From Winogradskyella sp. MH6 (GTDB taxonomy: Bacteria; Bacteroidota; Bacteroidia; Flavobacteriales; Flavobacteriaceae), in the NCBI RefSeq assembly GCF_022810765.1, contig NZ_CP094494.1:2542001-2606000 (forward strand): 64,000 bases of DNA, read 5' to 3'. The notes under the pieces were generated by a model. The model did not search any database. It saw only the letters and a program-made list of their open reading frames with translations, and was not told the DNA's origin. Positions 15,734 through 23,990 of the stretch are shown here, in pieces (position 1 is the first letter of the stretch; each line of letters starts with the position of its first letter). A program made the position numbers and the translations under genes.

Positions 15734-18164
15734 GTACAATTTACTAAACGTGTTATCTGAAACTATAGTTATTAAAACTTTAGAAAAGGAGAAAGAATAC
15801 ACTTTTGATGGTATTCAAATACCAATGATTCAGCGTGATTATGCACATGGTAGAGAAAGTGCAAGTGAAATAAGAAAACGTTTCTTGGACTCAATTTTCA
15901 ATGCTATCGAAAATGGTAATTCACTTGAGCTTGATTTTATTTATGGGTCTATTAAACAATTAGACAATAAAGATTACTTTATTCCTCTAGATGGTCAGCA
16001 ACGTTTAACAACCTTGTTTTTGCTGTATTGGTATATAGGAAACAAAGAGCTAGATTCAATTCAAAAGTTAAAGCTTAATGATAATCTTGTAAACTTTACT
16101 TATGCAACAAGAGCAACTGCTCGCGATTTTTGTAAGAAATTATGTGAGATAGATATAGGTTTAGAAACTATACCGAGAAAGGAAATAGAAAACGCAGCTT
16201 GGTTTTACGATATTTACAGGAAAGATCCAACGGTTAAATCAATGTTGGTAATGCTAGATGCCATTCATGATAAATATCAATTAAGCAAAGGCAACTTATT
16301 TTCTAATTTATCAAACTTAACTTTTTACATACTTCCCTTAGATGGCTTTGAGCTTTCCGATGAATTGTATATAAAAATGAATGCAAGGGGAAAGCAATTA
16401 ACAGATTTTGAAAATTTTAAGGCAGATCTAATAAATTGGCTTAAGGATGATAAAAATCCAAGTCGTGATGTTTTTCAAGAAACAGTTATGCATCATGATC
16501 AAAAAATGCCCTACTATTTGGCTTATGCAACTAAATTAGACACTGATTGGACAACGGTTTTTTGGGAATTATGTGTTAAAGATATAAGTGAACAAGAAAA
16601 TGAGAATGATGAAGATAAAAAGGCTGTTGTAGATCCATATTTTACAAGATTTTGGAATCGCTATTTGCTAAATGCATTTATTGTAAAGAATAGGGAATCC
16701 TCTGACAATATTGAAAAGTCTGACTTTTTCAGTAAGTTCTATGGTAAGGAAGGTAAGGATGAATTAGTGTCCTATGAGAGTTTTGATCTACACAGTTCGA
16801 TATTCAAGAAAGAAAATGTAATAAAAGAATCAGAAAAAGTATTAGACGCACTTTCTCAATATTACAATACTGTCGTCAATGAAATAAAACCTTCATGGAG
16901 TAAAGAGGATGATTGGAACTTGTTTGATAAAGATATCAATCAGCGACAACGAATTTTATATTACGCGATTTCAAAATATCTAGAACAAAATCTCTTCGAA
17001 ATAGATAAATTCAGGAATTGGATTCGGGTAGTTTGGAATATTATTATTGACCCAGATATTAGAAGTATTGGAGCGATGATTAATGCTATGAAGTTGATTG
17101 ATCAATTATCAGTGGGCTCTAAAAACATATATAAATATCTGACCGAGGATGCTGTTTTGAGTACAATTAATAAATCTAACTTTAAATCTCAACTAGAGGA
17201 AGAAAGATTAAAGGCAAAATTAATAGTGTCAGATTTTAATTGGGAGAAGCCAATCATTGAAGCAGAAAGTCATGCCATGTATATGGGAAATATTGGGTTT
17301 TTACTGGATGAAAATATTTCTATTCCAAAATTTAAATCCAAATTTGAGATTGCAAAAACTCTATTCAATAGCAAAGGATCTAATAATGAGTTTTTTAAAG
17401 AATACCTTATTATGCGTTCAGTCTTAAGCAAGATTGAGAATTGGTCCACATTACAAGGATTAGATTTTGCAGATTCACATTTTAATTGGCAATTCTTGTT
17501 AAGAAAAAAGGAATGGATAGGTAAAATTATTGATGGTTTTTGTGGTTTTGAAACTATAGATGAACTTCGATGCCATATGGAGGAATTAGTAAGTTTGGAG
17601 TCTAAGATAGAAAGTTGGGATGATGAAGATCAGGCTGTATTAAGAGCTAGAAATGCACATAAAAGCTTCTATACTAATGGCAAGTTTCATAGTTGGTTAC
17701 AGGAACATAAGGCGATAAATTCAAAATGGTGGAATTACCACTTCTATATACATAGGCCTAGAAGCCATAATGATTGGGTTATGGTAGATGTAAAAAGAAA
17801 TGAATTAGTTACAAGATTAATTAGAGATTATGATTTTGTTACCGATCAATATTGTAATGACACAAATTATTTTTACGGTTTTAGAATTAATTTGAAGAGA
17901 GATTTTAAAGATTTTTGCATAGAAATGAACCTTGATGTTAATGGAGATTTAAATTTGGGTTTTTCAAATTTCAGTAAAGATTTCATCATGGAATTTGATG
18001 TTATTGAAGAAGATATTGAAAATAACATTGCGTATATAAAGGTATATGATTACGATGAAATTATTACTGATACCGATGTTGTAAACTTTATGTCTATAAT
18101 GGATAATGAAGTATTTTCTGAAACAAATAAAGAAAGTATTTTTTATAAACTAAAAAACTTATGA
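15726..18164 (+). CDS. Second DUF262 protein, no recognisable nuclease domain
   Basis: The 812-residue protein has a DUF262 domain at its N-terminus (IPMIQRDYAHGRES, LDFIYGSIK, PLDGQQRLTTLFLLYWY; MNARGKQLTDFENFKADLI further on). The long C-terminal part (residues about 400-812) lacks the EH...GNLTLL pattern of DUF1524, so it may be a regulatory or DNA-sensing partner of the preceding gene. Its start overlaps the previous gene (ATGAATAA), and its stop overlaps the hsdR start (ATGA). The pair is therefore locked into the hsd operon. Confidence 0.8.
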   Translation: MNKYNLLNVLSETIVIKTLEKEKEYTFDGIQIPMIQRDYAHGRESASEIRKRFLDSIFNAIENGNSLELDFIYGSIKQLDNKDYFIPLDGQQRLTTLFLLYWYIGNKELDSIQKLKLNDNLVNFTYATRATARDFCKKLCEIDIGLETIPRKEIENAAWFYDIYRKDPTVKSMLVMLDAIHDKYQLSKGNLFSNLSNLTFYILPLDGFELSDELYIKMNARGKQLTDFENFKADLINWLKDDKNPSRDVFQETVMHHDQKMPYYLAYATKLDTDWTTVFWELCVKDISEQENENDEDKKAVVDPYFTRFWNRYLLNAFIVKNRESSDNIEKSDFFSKFYGKEGKDELVSYESFDLHSSIFKKENVIKESEKVLDALSQYYNTVVNEIKPSWSKEDDWNLFDKDINQRQRILYYAISKYLEQNLFEIDKFRNWIRVVWNIIIDPDIRSIGAMINAMKLIDQLSVGSKNIYKYLTEDAVLSTINKSNFKSQLEEERLKAKLIVSDFNWEKPIIEAESHAMYMGNIGFLLDENISIPKFKSKFEIAKTLFNSKGSNNEFFKEYLIMRSVLSKIENWSTLQGLDFADSHFNWQFLLRKKEWIGKIIDGFCGFETIDELRCHMEELVSLESKIESWDDEDQAVLRARNAHKSFYTNGKFHSWLQEHKAINSKWWNYHFYIHRPRSHNDWVMVDVKRNELVTRLIRDYDFVTDQYCNDTNYFYGFRINLKRDFKDFCIEMNLDVNGDLNLGFSNFSKDFIMEFDVIEEDIENNIAYIKVYDYDEIITDTDVVNFMSIMDNEVFSETNKESIFYKLKNL

Positions 18165-21100
18165 GCTACGAATACTCAGAAGACGGTTTAATAGAGCAAG
18201 CCACACAAGATGTATTAGAAGAATTAGGGTGGACTGTAGTGACTGCTTGGAAAAAAGAATCTTTCGGTACAGAAGGGTTGTTAGGTAGAGAAGATAAAAC
18301 CGAGGTGGTTTTAGAGCGTTATCTATTGAAAGCATTACAAAAACTCAATCCTAACCATCCAGATGTAGCCTATGAGCAAGCAATAGAGTTAATTACCCAA
18401 AACGTAGCAGACCAAACCTTAGGGAGAATCAACAAAGAAAAAACCGACTATCTTAAAAATGGTGTACCAGTAAGTTATACCAATACTAAAGGCGAATTGG
18501 TAAAAACCAAGCTAAAGGTGTTTGATTTTAAAAACTACGAAAACAATCACTTTTTAGCCGTTAGACAGTTGGAGGTTTTAGGCGAGATGTATTTGCGAAG
18601 ACCAGATGTAGTGGGTTTTGTAAATGGTATCCCGTTGGTGTTTTTTGAGCTAAAGGCGCATCATCAAGATCTACGTCATGCATATGCTGATAACCTCAAA
18701 GATTACAAAAATTCCATACAACACATTTTTCACAATAATGCCTTTATCATCTTAAGCAATGGAACTGATGCTAAAGTAGGTACGATAACTAGCCCTTACA
18801 AATTCTTTTTAGAATGGAAACGTATAGAAGAGGAAGAAGAAGGCGAAGTAAGTTTAGATACTATGCTACGTGGTACGTGCGCCAAACATCGTTTGATGGA
18901 TATTTTTGAAAACTTTCTCTTGTTTGACGATTCGCAAGGTGATGTTATTAAATTAATGGCAAAAAACCACCAATACATTGGTGTCAATAAAGTTATAGAC
19001 AATGTTGATAATATAGAAGATCTAGAAGGAAAGCTTGGTGTGTTTTGGCACACACAAGGGTCTGGTAAATCCTATTCTATGGTGTTTTTATGCGAAAAAA
19101 TTCATCGTAAACTTGGTGGTTCTTATACCTTTTTAATAGCTGTTGATAGAACCGAATTAGAAAATCAGTTGTATGATACATTTTCTGGTGTTGGTGTTGT
19201 AAACGACAAAAATATAATAGCAGGAAAGAAAAAAGGTATGACAGGTCGTGAGCATTTGCGAGAGTTATTAGCCGAAAATCATCGTTATGTATTTACGCTT
19301 ATTCATAAATTTTCGATAGACCCAAAAGTAGAAAGCGAATATCCACTTATTACAGAGCGTAAAAACATTATCGTCATCAGTGACGAAGCCCATCGTACAC
19401 AGTCAGGTACTTATGCAAGAAACATGCGTTTTCATGGTTTACCAAATGCATCCTATTTAGGCTTTACAGGAACACCAATTATAAAAGAGGAAGAAGAGCT
19501 AACCAAAAACATTTTTGGTGAATATGTGTCTATTTATGATTTTAAACGCGCGATAGAGGATGAAGCAACGCTTCCACTACGTTACTTAAATAGAGGTGAA
19601 AAGCTAGATGTTACTAATCCAGAATTGGATGAACGTATGGCTGAGGTGTTTGAAAATGAAGATTTAGATGACGATCAAAAAAAGAAACTAGAATATCTTT
19701 TTAGTAGAGATTATCCAATTTTAACAGCACAACCAAGATTAGAAGCTATTGCAAAAGATTTGGTTTGGCACTTTAACGAACGTGGTTATCAAGGTAAAGC
19801 CATGTATGTGGCTTTAGATAAACCTACTGCGGTAAAGATGTACGATTTGGTACAGCAATATTGGCTAGAATACCTTAAAGATCTACAACAGCGTATAGAT
19901 AACGCAACCGACCAACAAGAAGAACAGGAGTTAAAACGAAAATATCATAAGGTAAAGGAAACCGAAGTATGTGTGGTAGTAAGCGGTGAACAGAATGAAG
20001 TGGATAAGTTTAAAAAAATGAATTTAGACATTGAAACACACCGCAGAAAAATGGTTGAGCGTAATCTTGAAAAAGAATTTAAGGATGAAGACAATCCGAT
20101 CCGTTTAGCTATTGTTTGTGCCATGTGGATTACAGGTTTTGATGCGCCATGTGTGTCTACAGTATATCTAGATAAACCTATTAAAGGACATACTTTAATG
20201 CAAACCATAGCAAGAGCCAATCGTGTGTATGATGATGAAAAAGAAAATGGTTTAATTGTAGATTATGGTAATGTGTATAAACAATTAGAAAAAGCCTATT
20301 CTATTTATGGAGAAGGTAGTAAAGGTTCAGGTAATACAAATAAGCCAGGAAAACCAGTAGAACCATTAGAAGATGTTGAGGTCGAATTAAAACAAGCTAT
20401 TAAAGATGTAAAGGCATACTTGAAAGAACTTAATTTTTCTATACAAGAGTTAAAGGATGCAAAACCTATGTCTAAAATTGCTAAAATAAAACAAGCAACC
20501 GATGCTGTATGTCTTAACGAAACCACAAGAACTACTTTTGAGACTATGGCGCGTAATGTATTTAGAAAATACAAAGCACTATTTCCTTCAGATAAATTAA
20601 AGAAGCATGTTAAAGATTTTAATGCAATCGAAGCTATTTATACAGCTCTTAATCAAAATGTAAAAGGAGCAGATGTAACACAAATTATAATGGATCTTCA
20701 GGCAATTGTAAGCGATAGTGTTGCTATTAGAGATATAGTCAAGGAGCATGAAGAAGAAGTTTATGTAGATTTATCTACATTAGATTTTGATAAATTAAGA
20801 GCGGCTTTTGCCAAGACACCACGAAAGAACACTTTAGTGTTTAATTTACAGGATGCGATTGAGCAACGTTTAGAGCAAATGATGAAAGAAAATCCGTTAC
20901 GGATAGAATTTTACGATAGATATAAAAAAATCATAGAAGAATATAACAAAGGAAAAAGTCTTGAAGATACCATGAAGACTTTTGATAACTTAAGTAACTT
21001 CATAAAAGACCTTTCTTTTGAAGAGCAACGTGTGGTAAGAGAAAACTTAAAAGATCAAGAAACCTTAGCTGTTTTTGATCTGCTAAAAGAGGGTAAAGAA

Positions 21101-21370
21101 TTATCAAGTAAAGAAATTAAAGACGTAAAAAAGGTAGCTGCTAAAACCTTAGAAACATTAAAATCCGAGAAACTTAAAATTGATAATTGGAGAGAAAGTA
21201 GACAAATTAAAGCACAAGTTAAAAGCTTAATTTATGATAACTTACTGTACTTACCACAAGAACAGTATTCTGATGAAGAAGTAGGAATAAAAACAGCTAA
21301 TGTGTATCAACACATATTTACAAACTATTATGGTAATAGTCAAAGTGTGTATAACCAAAAGGTGAGTTAA
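18161..21370 (+). CDS. hsdR: Type I restriction endonuclease subunit HsdR
   Basis: The 1069-residue protein has an N-terminal PD-(D/E)xK nuclease (RRPDVVGFVNGIPLVFFELK near residues 145-165). An SF2 translocase follows, with HTQGSGKS near 295, DEAH in ISDEAHRTQ near 410 and SYLGFTGTPI near 430. The C-terminal half contains helicase motif VI-like QTIARANRVY and a helical region. It translocates DNA and cuts far from unmethylated sites in complex with HsdM and HsdS. Length and motif order are normal, so the restriction side looks intact. Its ATG overlaps the stop of the second DUF262 gene. Confidence 0.95.
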   Translation: MSYEYSEDGLIEQATQDVLEELGWTVVTAWKKESFGTEGLLGREDKTEVVLERYLLKALQKLNPNHPDVAYEQAIELITQNVADQTLGRINKEKTDYLKNGVPVSYTNTKGELVKTKLKVFDFKNYENNHFLAVRQLEVLGEMYLRRPDVVGFVNGIPLVFFELKAHHQDLRHAYADNLKDYKNSIQHIFHNNAFIILSNGTDAKVGTITSPYKFFLEWKRIEEEEEGEVSLDTMLRGTCAKHRLMDIFENFLLFDDSQGDVIKLMAKNHQYIGVNKVIDNVDNIEDLEGKLGVFWHTQGSGKSYSMVFLCEKIHRKLGGSYTFLIAVDRTELENQLYDTFSGVGVVNDKNIIAGKKKGMTGREHLRELLAENHRYVFTLIHKFSIDPKVESEYPLITERKNIIVISDEAHRTQSGTYARNMRFHGLPNASYLGFTGTPIIKEEEELTKNIFGEYVSIYDFKRAIEDEATLPLRYLNRGEKLDVTNPELDERMAEVFENEDLDDDQKKKLEYLFSRDYPILTAQPRLEAIAKDLVWHFNERGYQGKAMYVALDKPTAVKMYDLVQQYWLEYLKDLQQRIDNATDQQEEQELKRKYHKVKETEVCVVVSGEQNEVDKFKKMNLDIETHRRKMVERNLEKEFKDEDNPIRLAIVCAMWITGFDAPCVSTVYLDKPIKGHTLMQTIARANRVYDDEKENGLIVDYGNVYKQLEKAYSIYGEGSKGSGNTNKPGKPVEPLEDVEVELKQAIKDVKAYLKELNFSIQELKDAKPMSKIAKIKQATDAVCLNETTRTTFETMARNVFRKYKALFPSDKLKKHVKDFNAIEAIYTALNQNVKGADVTQIIMDLQAIVSDSVAIRDIVKEHEEEVYVDLSTLDFDKLRAAFAKTPRKNTLVFNLQDAIEQRLEQMMKENPLRIEFYDRYKKIIEEYNKGKSLEDTMKTFDNLSNFIKDLSFEEQRVVRENLKDQETLAVFDLLKEGKELSSKEIKDVKKVAAKTLETLKSEKLKIDNWRESRQIKAQVKSLIYDNLLYLPQEQYSDEEVGIKTANVYQHIFTNYYGNSQSVYNQKVS

Positions 21371-21452
21371 AAATTATAAAACGTCAATATCTAGAAATGC
21401 AAAAAATAAGTCTATTAGGTTTGTAATATTATTAATTAAAATCATAGAAAAA

Positions 21453-21593
21453 ATGAGCAAAACTAAAATGACTACAAGTGCAGCAGCAAGAATTACAAGT
21501 GCAACAGCCAAAGCAGGAACAGGATCGGTTTCTAAAGGTTCTTTTGCGGCAAGAGCCACAAGCGCAGCAGCAAGAAATTCAAAATCTAAATAA
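21453..21593 (+). CDS. Small Ala/Ser-rich protein resembling the seed-maturation (SMP) motif
   Basis: This is a 46-residue protein starting at ATG 21453. It contains MTTSAAARITSATAKAG, then VSKGSFAARATSAAARN, a pattern seen in small bacterial proteins annotated with the plant seed-maturation-protein domain. The composition is Ala, Ser, Thr and Lys only, so it is probably disordered. It is followed 4 bp later by the start of an uncharacterised gene, so the two are likely translated together. Function is unknown. Confidence 0.6.
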   Translation: MSKTKMTTSAAARITSATAKAGTGSVSKGSFAARATSAAARNSKSK

Positions 21594-21597
21594 AGAA

Positions 21598-22239
21598 GTG
21601 CCAAAGAGAAAACACCTTTCTTTAAAAGAGTTTGAGCAGGTTTTATTACAACCTGGACACCGATGGAAAAACCGAGGGCATATGCTTTCGGTTTTTGTAC
21701 TTGGAGCTGTATTTGGGGATAGTTTCAATTCTACTAGAAATGCTTTAATCTATGCAATGTATATGTCTAATTGGTTGGTTATTTCACCTGATAGACCCCA
21801 TAAGTTAATTACGATTCAAGAAATTGCAAATAAATTAGATAAGTATATTCCAGATGTTATCGATAACGAATTAATCTATAAGTTTTTCGGTACTAGCAGA
21901 AACACTTTCAAATGTAAATATCAAAAATTTCTAAACTTACCTAAAAACCCTACTATGGGAGATGTGTTAATTGCAATGAATAGATGGACAGATAAAAAAT
22001 GGAAAATTTTACATCCTATTAAGAAACAAGATTTAGCAAGACTGCCAGGCATGCATCATAAAAAATTAAGTTTTCAAATTAAAGAAACACCAGAACTTAA
22101 AGAGTTTTTACGATTGTCAAACTTGTCGTATTCAAAAATAAGAGGATTCCCTCCTTATATTGTTGAGCAATATTTTGAAGAAATTGGTGAGCCAGAACAA
22201 TATCAAAATTTAGTAGACTTGTTAATAGAGACTCGATAA
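21598..22239 (+). CDS. Uncharacterised protein, partner of the SMP-like gene
   Basis: This is a 213-residue protein from GTG 21598, the first start after the SMP-like stop. The frame is open further upstream, but that part is a Gln-rich shadow of the small gene. It is soluble and basic, with W-rich helical text (HRWKNRGHMLSVFVLGAVFG and MNRWTDKKWKILHPIKKQD). No domain is recognised. It is the last plus-strand gene of the restriction region and meets the minus-strand esterase 14 bp later. Confidence 0.65.
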   Translation: MPKRKHLSLKEFEQVLLQPGHRWKNRGHMLSVFVLGAVFGDSFNSTRNALIYAMYMSNWLVISPDRPHKLITIQEIANKLDKYIPDVIDNELIYKFFGTSRNTFKCKYQKFLNLPKNPTMGDVLIAMNRWTDKKWKILHPIKKQDLARLPGMHHKKLSFQIKETPELKEFLRLSNLSYSKIRGFPPYIVEQYFEEIGEPEQYQNLVDLLIETR

Positions 22240-22253
22240 TTTATAGAGGGTTA

Positions 22254-22745
22254 TTATATAAGTCTTTTCATAAATAAATCAACAGCTTCCTTAAAAACTT
22301 CTAAAGGAATACGATGTTCTAGAGCAGGTGAAATTTCAATATCAATTGGCTGTTCTGTAGATAGGTGATTACCTATGTAATTTAGTGTGCCTTTTGGGTC
22401 TACAGCGGTATCTTTTGCACCTAGTACAATAGAAATGGTATTACCATTATTAGAAGGTGTAATTGGTATTTGTTGTTCAACTGATCTGGCAGCTAGAGCA
22501 GGATTAAAAAGTAGTGCTGGTATTTGCATAAGTTTACAAAGATGGAATCCTGTAAAACCTCCCATACTACTACCAATAATTACATCAATATTTTTGTTTT
22601 TGTAACTGTCGTATAACCATTTAATAGCATTAGGTATGTTATGATAATCAATAGAAGGAGAGATAATGTTGCCATATTGCTCTAAAATTATCCGTTTTTC
22701 GACACTTAATGAGCCATTAAGACCATGGATATATAAAATTGTCAT
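22254..22745 (-). CDS. YqiA/YcfP-type alpha/beta hydrolase
   Basis: The 163-residue protein fits the UPF0227 esterase family. It has a first strand with YIHGLNGS (oxyanion region), the nucleophile elbow GSSMGG near residue 60, a late Asp (LGAKDTAVDP) and a C-terminal His (ALEHRIP). It probably hydrolyses small esters or thioesters. The length is slightly below E. coli YqiA. The stop codon of a truncated gene lies just upstream on the same strand, so it was once a downstream gene of an operon now cut short. Confidence 0.85.
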   Translation of the reverse strand: MTILYIHGLNGSLSVEKRIILEQYGNIISPSIDYHNIPNAIKWLYDSYKNKNIDVIIGSSMGGFTGFHLCKLMQIPALLFNPALAARSVEQQIPITPSNNGNTISIVLGAKDTAVDPKGTLNYIGNHLSTEQPIDIEISPALEHRIPLEVFKEAVDLFMKRLI

Positions 22746-22752
22746 AGATGAT

Positions 22753-22935
22753 TTATTGAGGTCTTAAATATACGATTTTACCCTCCAATAAATCATAATA
22801 TGGATAAGCTCCTTGGAGATTCGGAACCATATTTTTCAATAAGAGAAAACGACTCCCTAATTTTTCTAGAAGTAAATCGATATCGCCTTTAGTTGTGGTT
22901 TTATTTTTTTGAGATGCTAGGAATAGATTAATACA
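22753..22935 (-). pseudogene. 5'-truncated gene remnant upstream of the esterase
   Basis: A frame of 60 codons without any plausible start reads TTTKGDIDLLLEKLGSRF, then LLLKNMVPNLQGAYPYYDLL and ends KIVYLRPQ. An in-frame stop (22936-22938) precedes it. The text looks like a real protein C-terminus, and it is followed by the esterase ATG after 7 bp. The 5' part is lost where the repeat-rich region begins. I do not recognise the parent family. Confidence 0.5.
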
Positions 22936-23088
22936 TTAGATGAAACAGGATAAGATAGAAATTTTCGTTTTGCCAATGATATTTTAAGATTCCTTGAAAT
23001 TTGATTTAATTGTTTAACTGTGTGGTGTTATTAATTGTTATTATTAGCTGATTACATCTTATATTATGTTTTAACAACAAAAAATAAC

Positions 23089-23268
23089 GGTTGTTAATTG
23101 TTGTTGCAATATTGGTTGCACTAGTAAAAATGGTTGCATTTACTGATAATCAATTGATTTTATTATTAAAATTTGGTTGTTTTTGGTTACAAAGGGGTTG
23201 CGTTGTTGTTAGCTTTTGGTTGCAGTGTTAACGATAAATGGTTGCTTATAATTAATAATTTGGTTGTA
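23089..23268. repeat. Phased GGTTG direct repeats (iteron-like)
   Basis: Nine copies of a (T)GGTTG(C/T) motif (one with a terminal A) start at 23089, 23114, 23132, 23175, 23185, 23196, 23218, 23240 and 23262. The last part has 21-22-22-22 bp spacing, two helical turns, with one extra copy in between. All point the same way. They fill the otherwise gene-free interval 22936-23291, next to the recombinase module. They could be recombinase arm sites, initiator iterons or a binding array for the 231-residue neighbour. Confidence 0.6.
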
Positions 23269-23291
23269 TTATTTTTTAATAATAACAGTTA

Positions 23292-23987
23292 TTAAGAGTT
23301 TGGTGCGGTGTTATTATTTGTTGTTAACTCTACATTGAATATGTTTTGAAGTAAGTCTTTATCAACCTCTTCAATACTAGGTGTAGCTCTTTTTGTTTTA
23401 GTAGTCTTTTTATTGGCTATTATATCTGATGGTTCAGTCGTAACCAAATTTTCCTTTTTTGAATTAACTTCATTAAAAGATGGTAATGGTCTTTTTAAAA
23501 TTAAATTTTTACTTGCTACTCTTTTCCACTCACCAAATCGTTTAACAAGATCAGTTTTATGATCTAAGGTGATTTTATGTTGTAATTCTAAATAACTTTG
23601 AATTCCTGATAAATAGTTTGATGCCTGATGTTTTGCATTATTTTGTGTAAGCTCTGTAATTCTTAACCAAGTGTCTAAGCTTTGAAAGTACTTATTTAGA
23701 AAGTAAAGAAAACTCTCTTTGTCTATGGAGTTACTCATTTTGAGCACTTCAAAAATAATCGCATCTAATATTTCATGTTTATTCAGTAAAATCAGAGCTT
23801 CATGAACGTGCTCTAGTGGCTTTATATCTCCTTTAGAATTTCTAACAATTAATGTGTTGGTGATTCCAATAGTATCCAATTCTTTTAAATTCTTACCAGA
23901 TGCTTCTTCGAAAATATCTCTTGGATAGAAAAATACCGCTGGTTTAGTAACCATTTTAAGAATATCGTCTAATGTGTTTTTTTCCAT
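23292..23987 (-). CDS. Unknown protein of the integrase module
   Basis: This is a 231-residue protein with no signal peptide or membrane segment. The first 175 residues are helical (FYPRDIFEEASGKNLKELDT, then EALILLNKHEILDAIIFEVL); residues 175-231 are Lys/Thr/Asn-rich and probably disordered. No family is recognised. Its start is only 3 bp after the recombinase stop on the same strand, so the two are made together, and the phased GGTTG array lies directly after its stop. A role as recombination or replication accessory factor is inference. Confidence 0.7.
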   Translation of the reverse strand: MEKNTLDDILKMVTKPAVFFYPRDIFEEASGKNLKELDTIGITNTLIVRNSKGDIKPLEHVHEALILLNKHEILDAIIFEVLKMSNSIDKESFLYFLNKYFQSLDTWLRITELTQNNAKHQASNYLSGIQSYLELQHKITLDHKTDLVKRFGEWKRVASKNLILKRPLPSFNEVNSKKENLVTTEPSDIIANKKTTKTKRATPSIEEVDKDLLQNIFNVELTTNNNTAPNS

Positions 23988-23990
23988 ATC

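Noticed and set aside
21478..21597. Gln-rich 5' extension of the 213-residue protein
   Set aside because: It is an out-of-frame reading of the SMP-like gene (CAG repeats); the gene more likely starts at GTG 21598.
21374..21604. A minus-strand frame rich in Ala/Leu/Val
   Set aside because: It is the antisense shadow of the Ala-rich SMP-like gene on the plus strand.
23089..23268. CRISPR array
   Set aside because: The repeated unit is only 6-8 bp with 10-43 bp steps; there are no 25-40 bp repeats with equal spacers and no cas genes.
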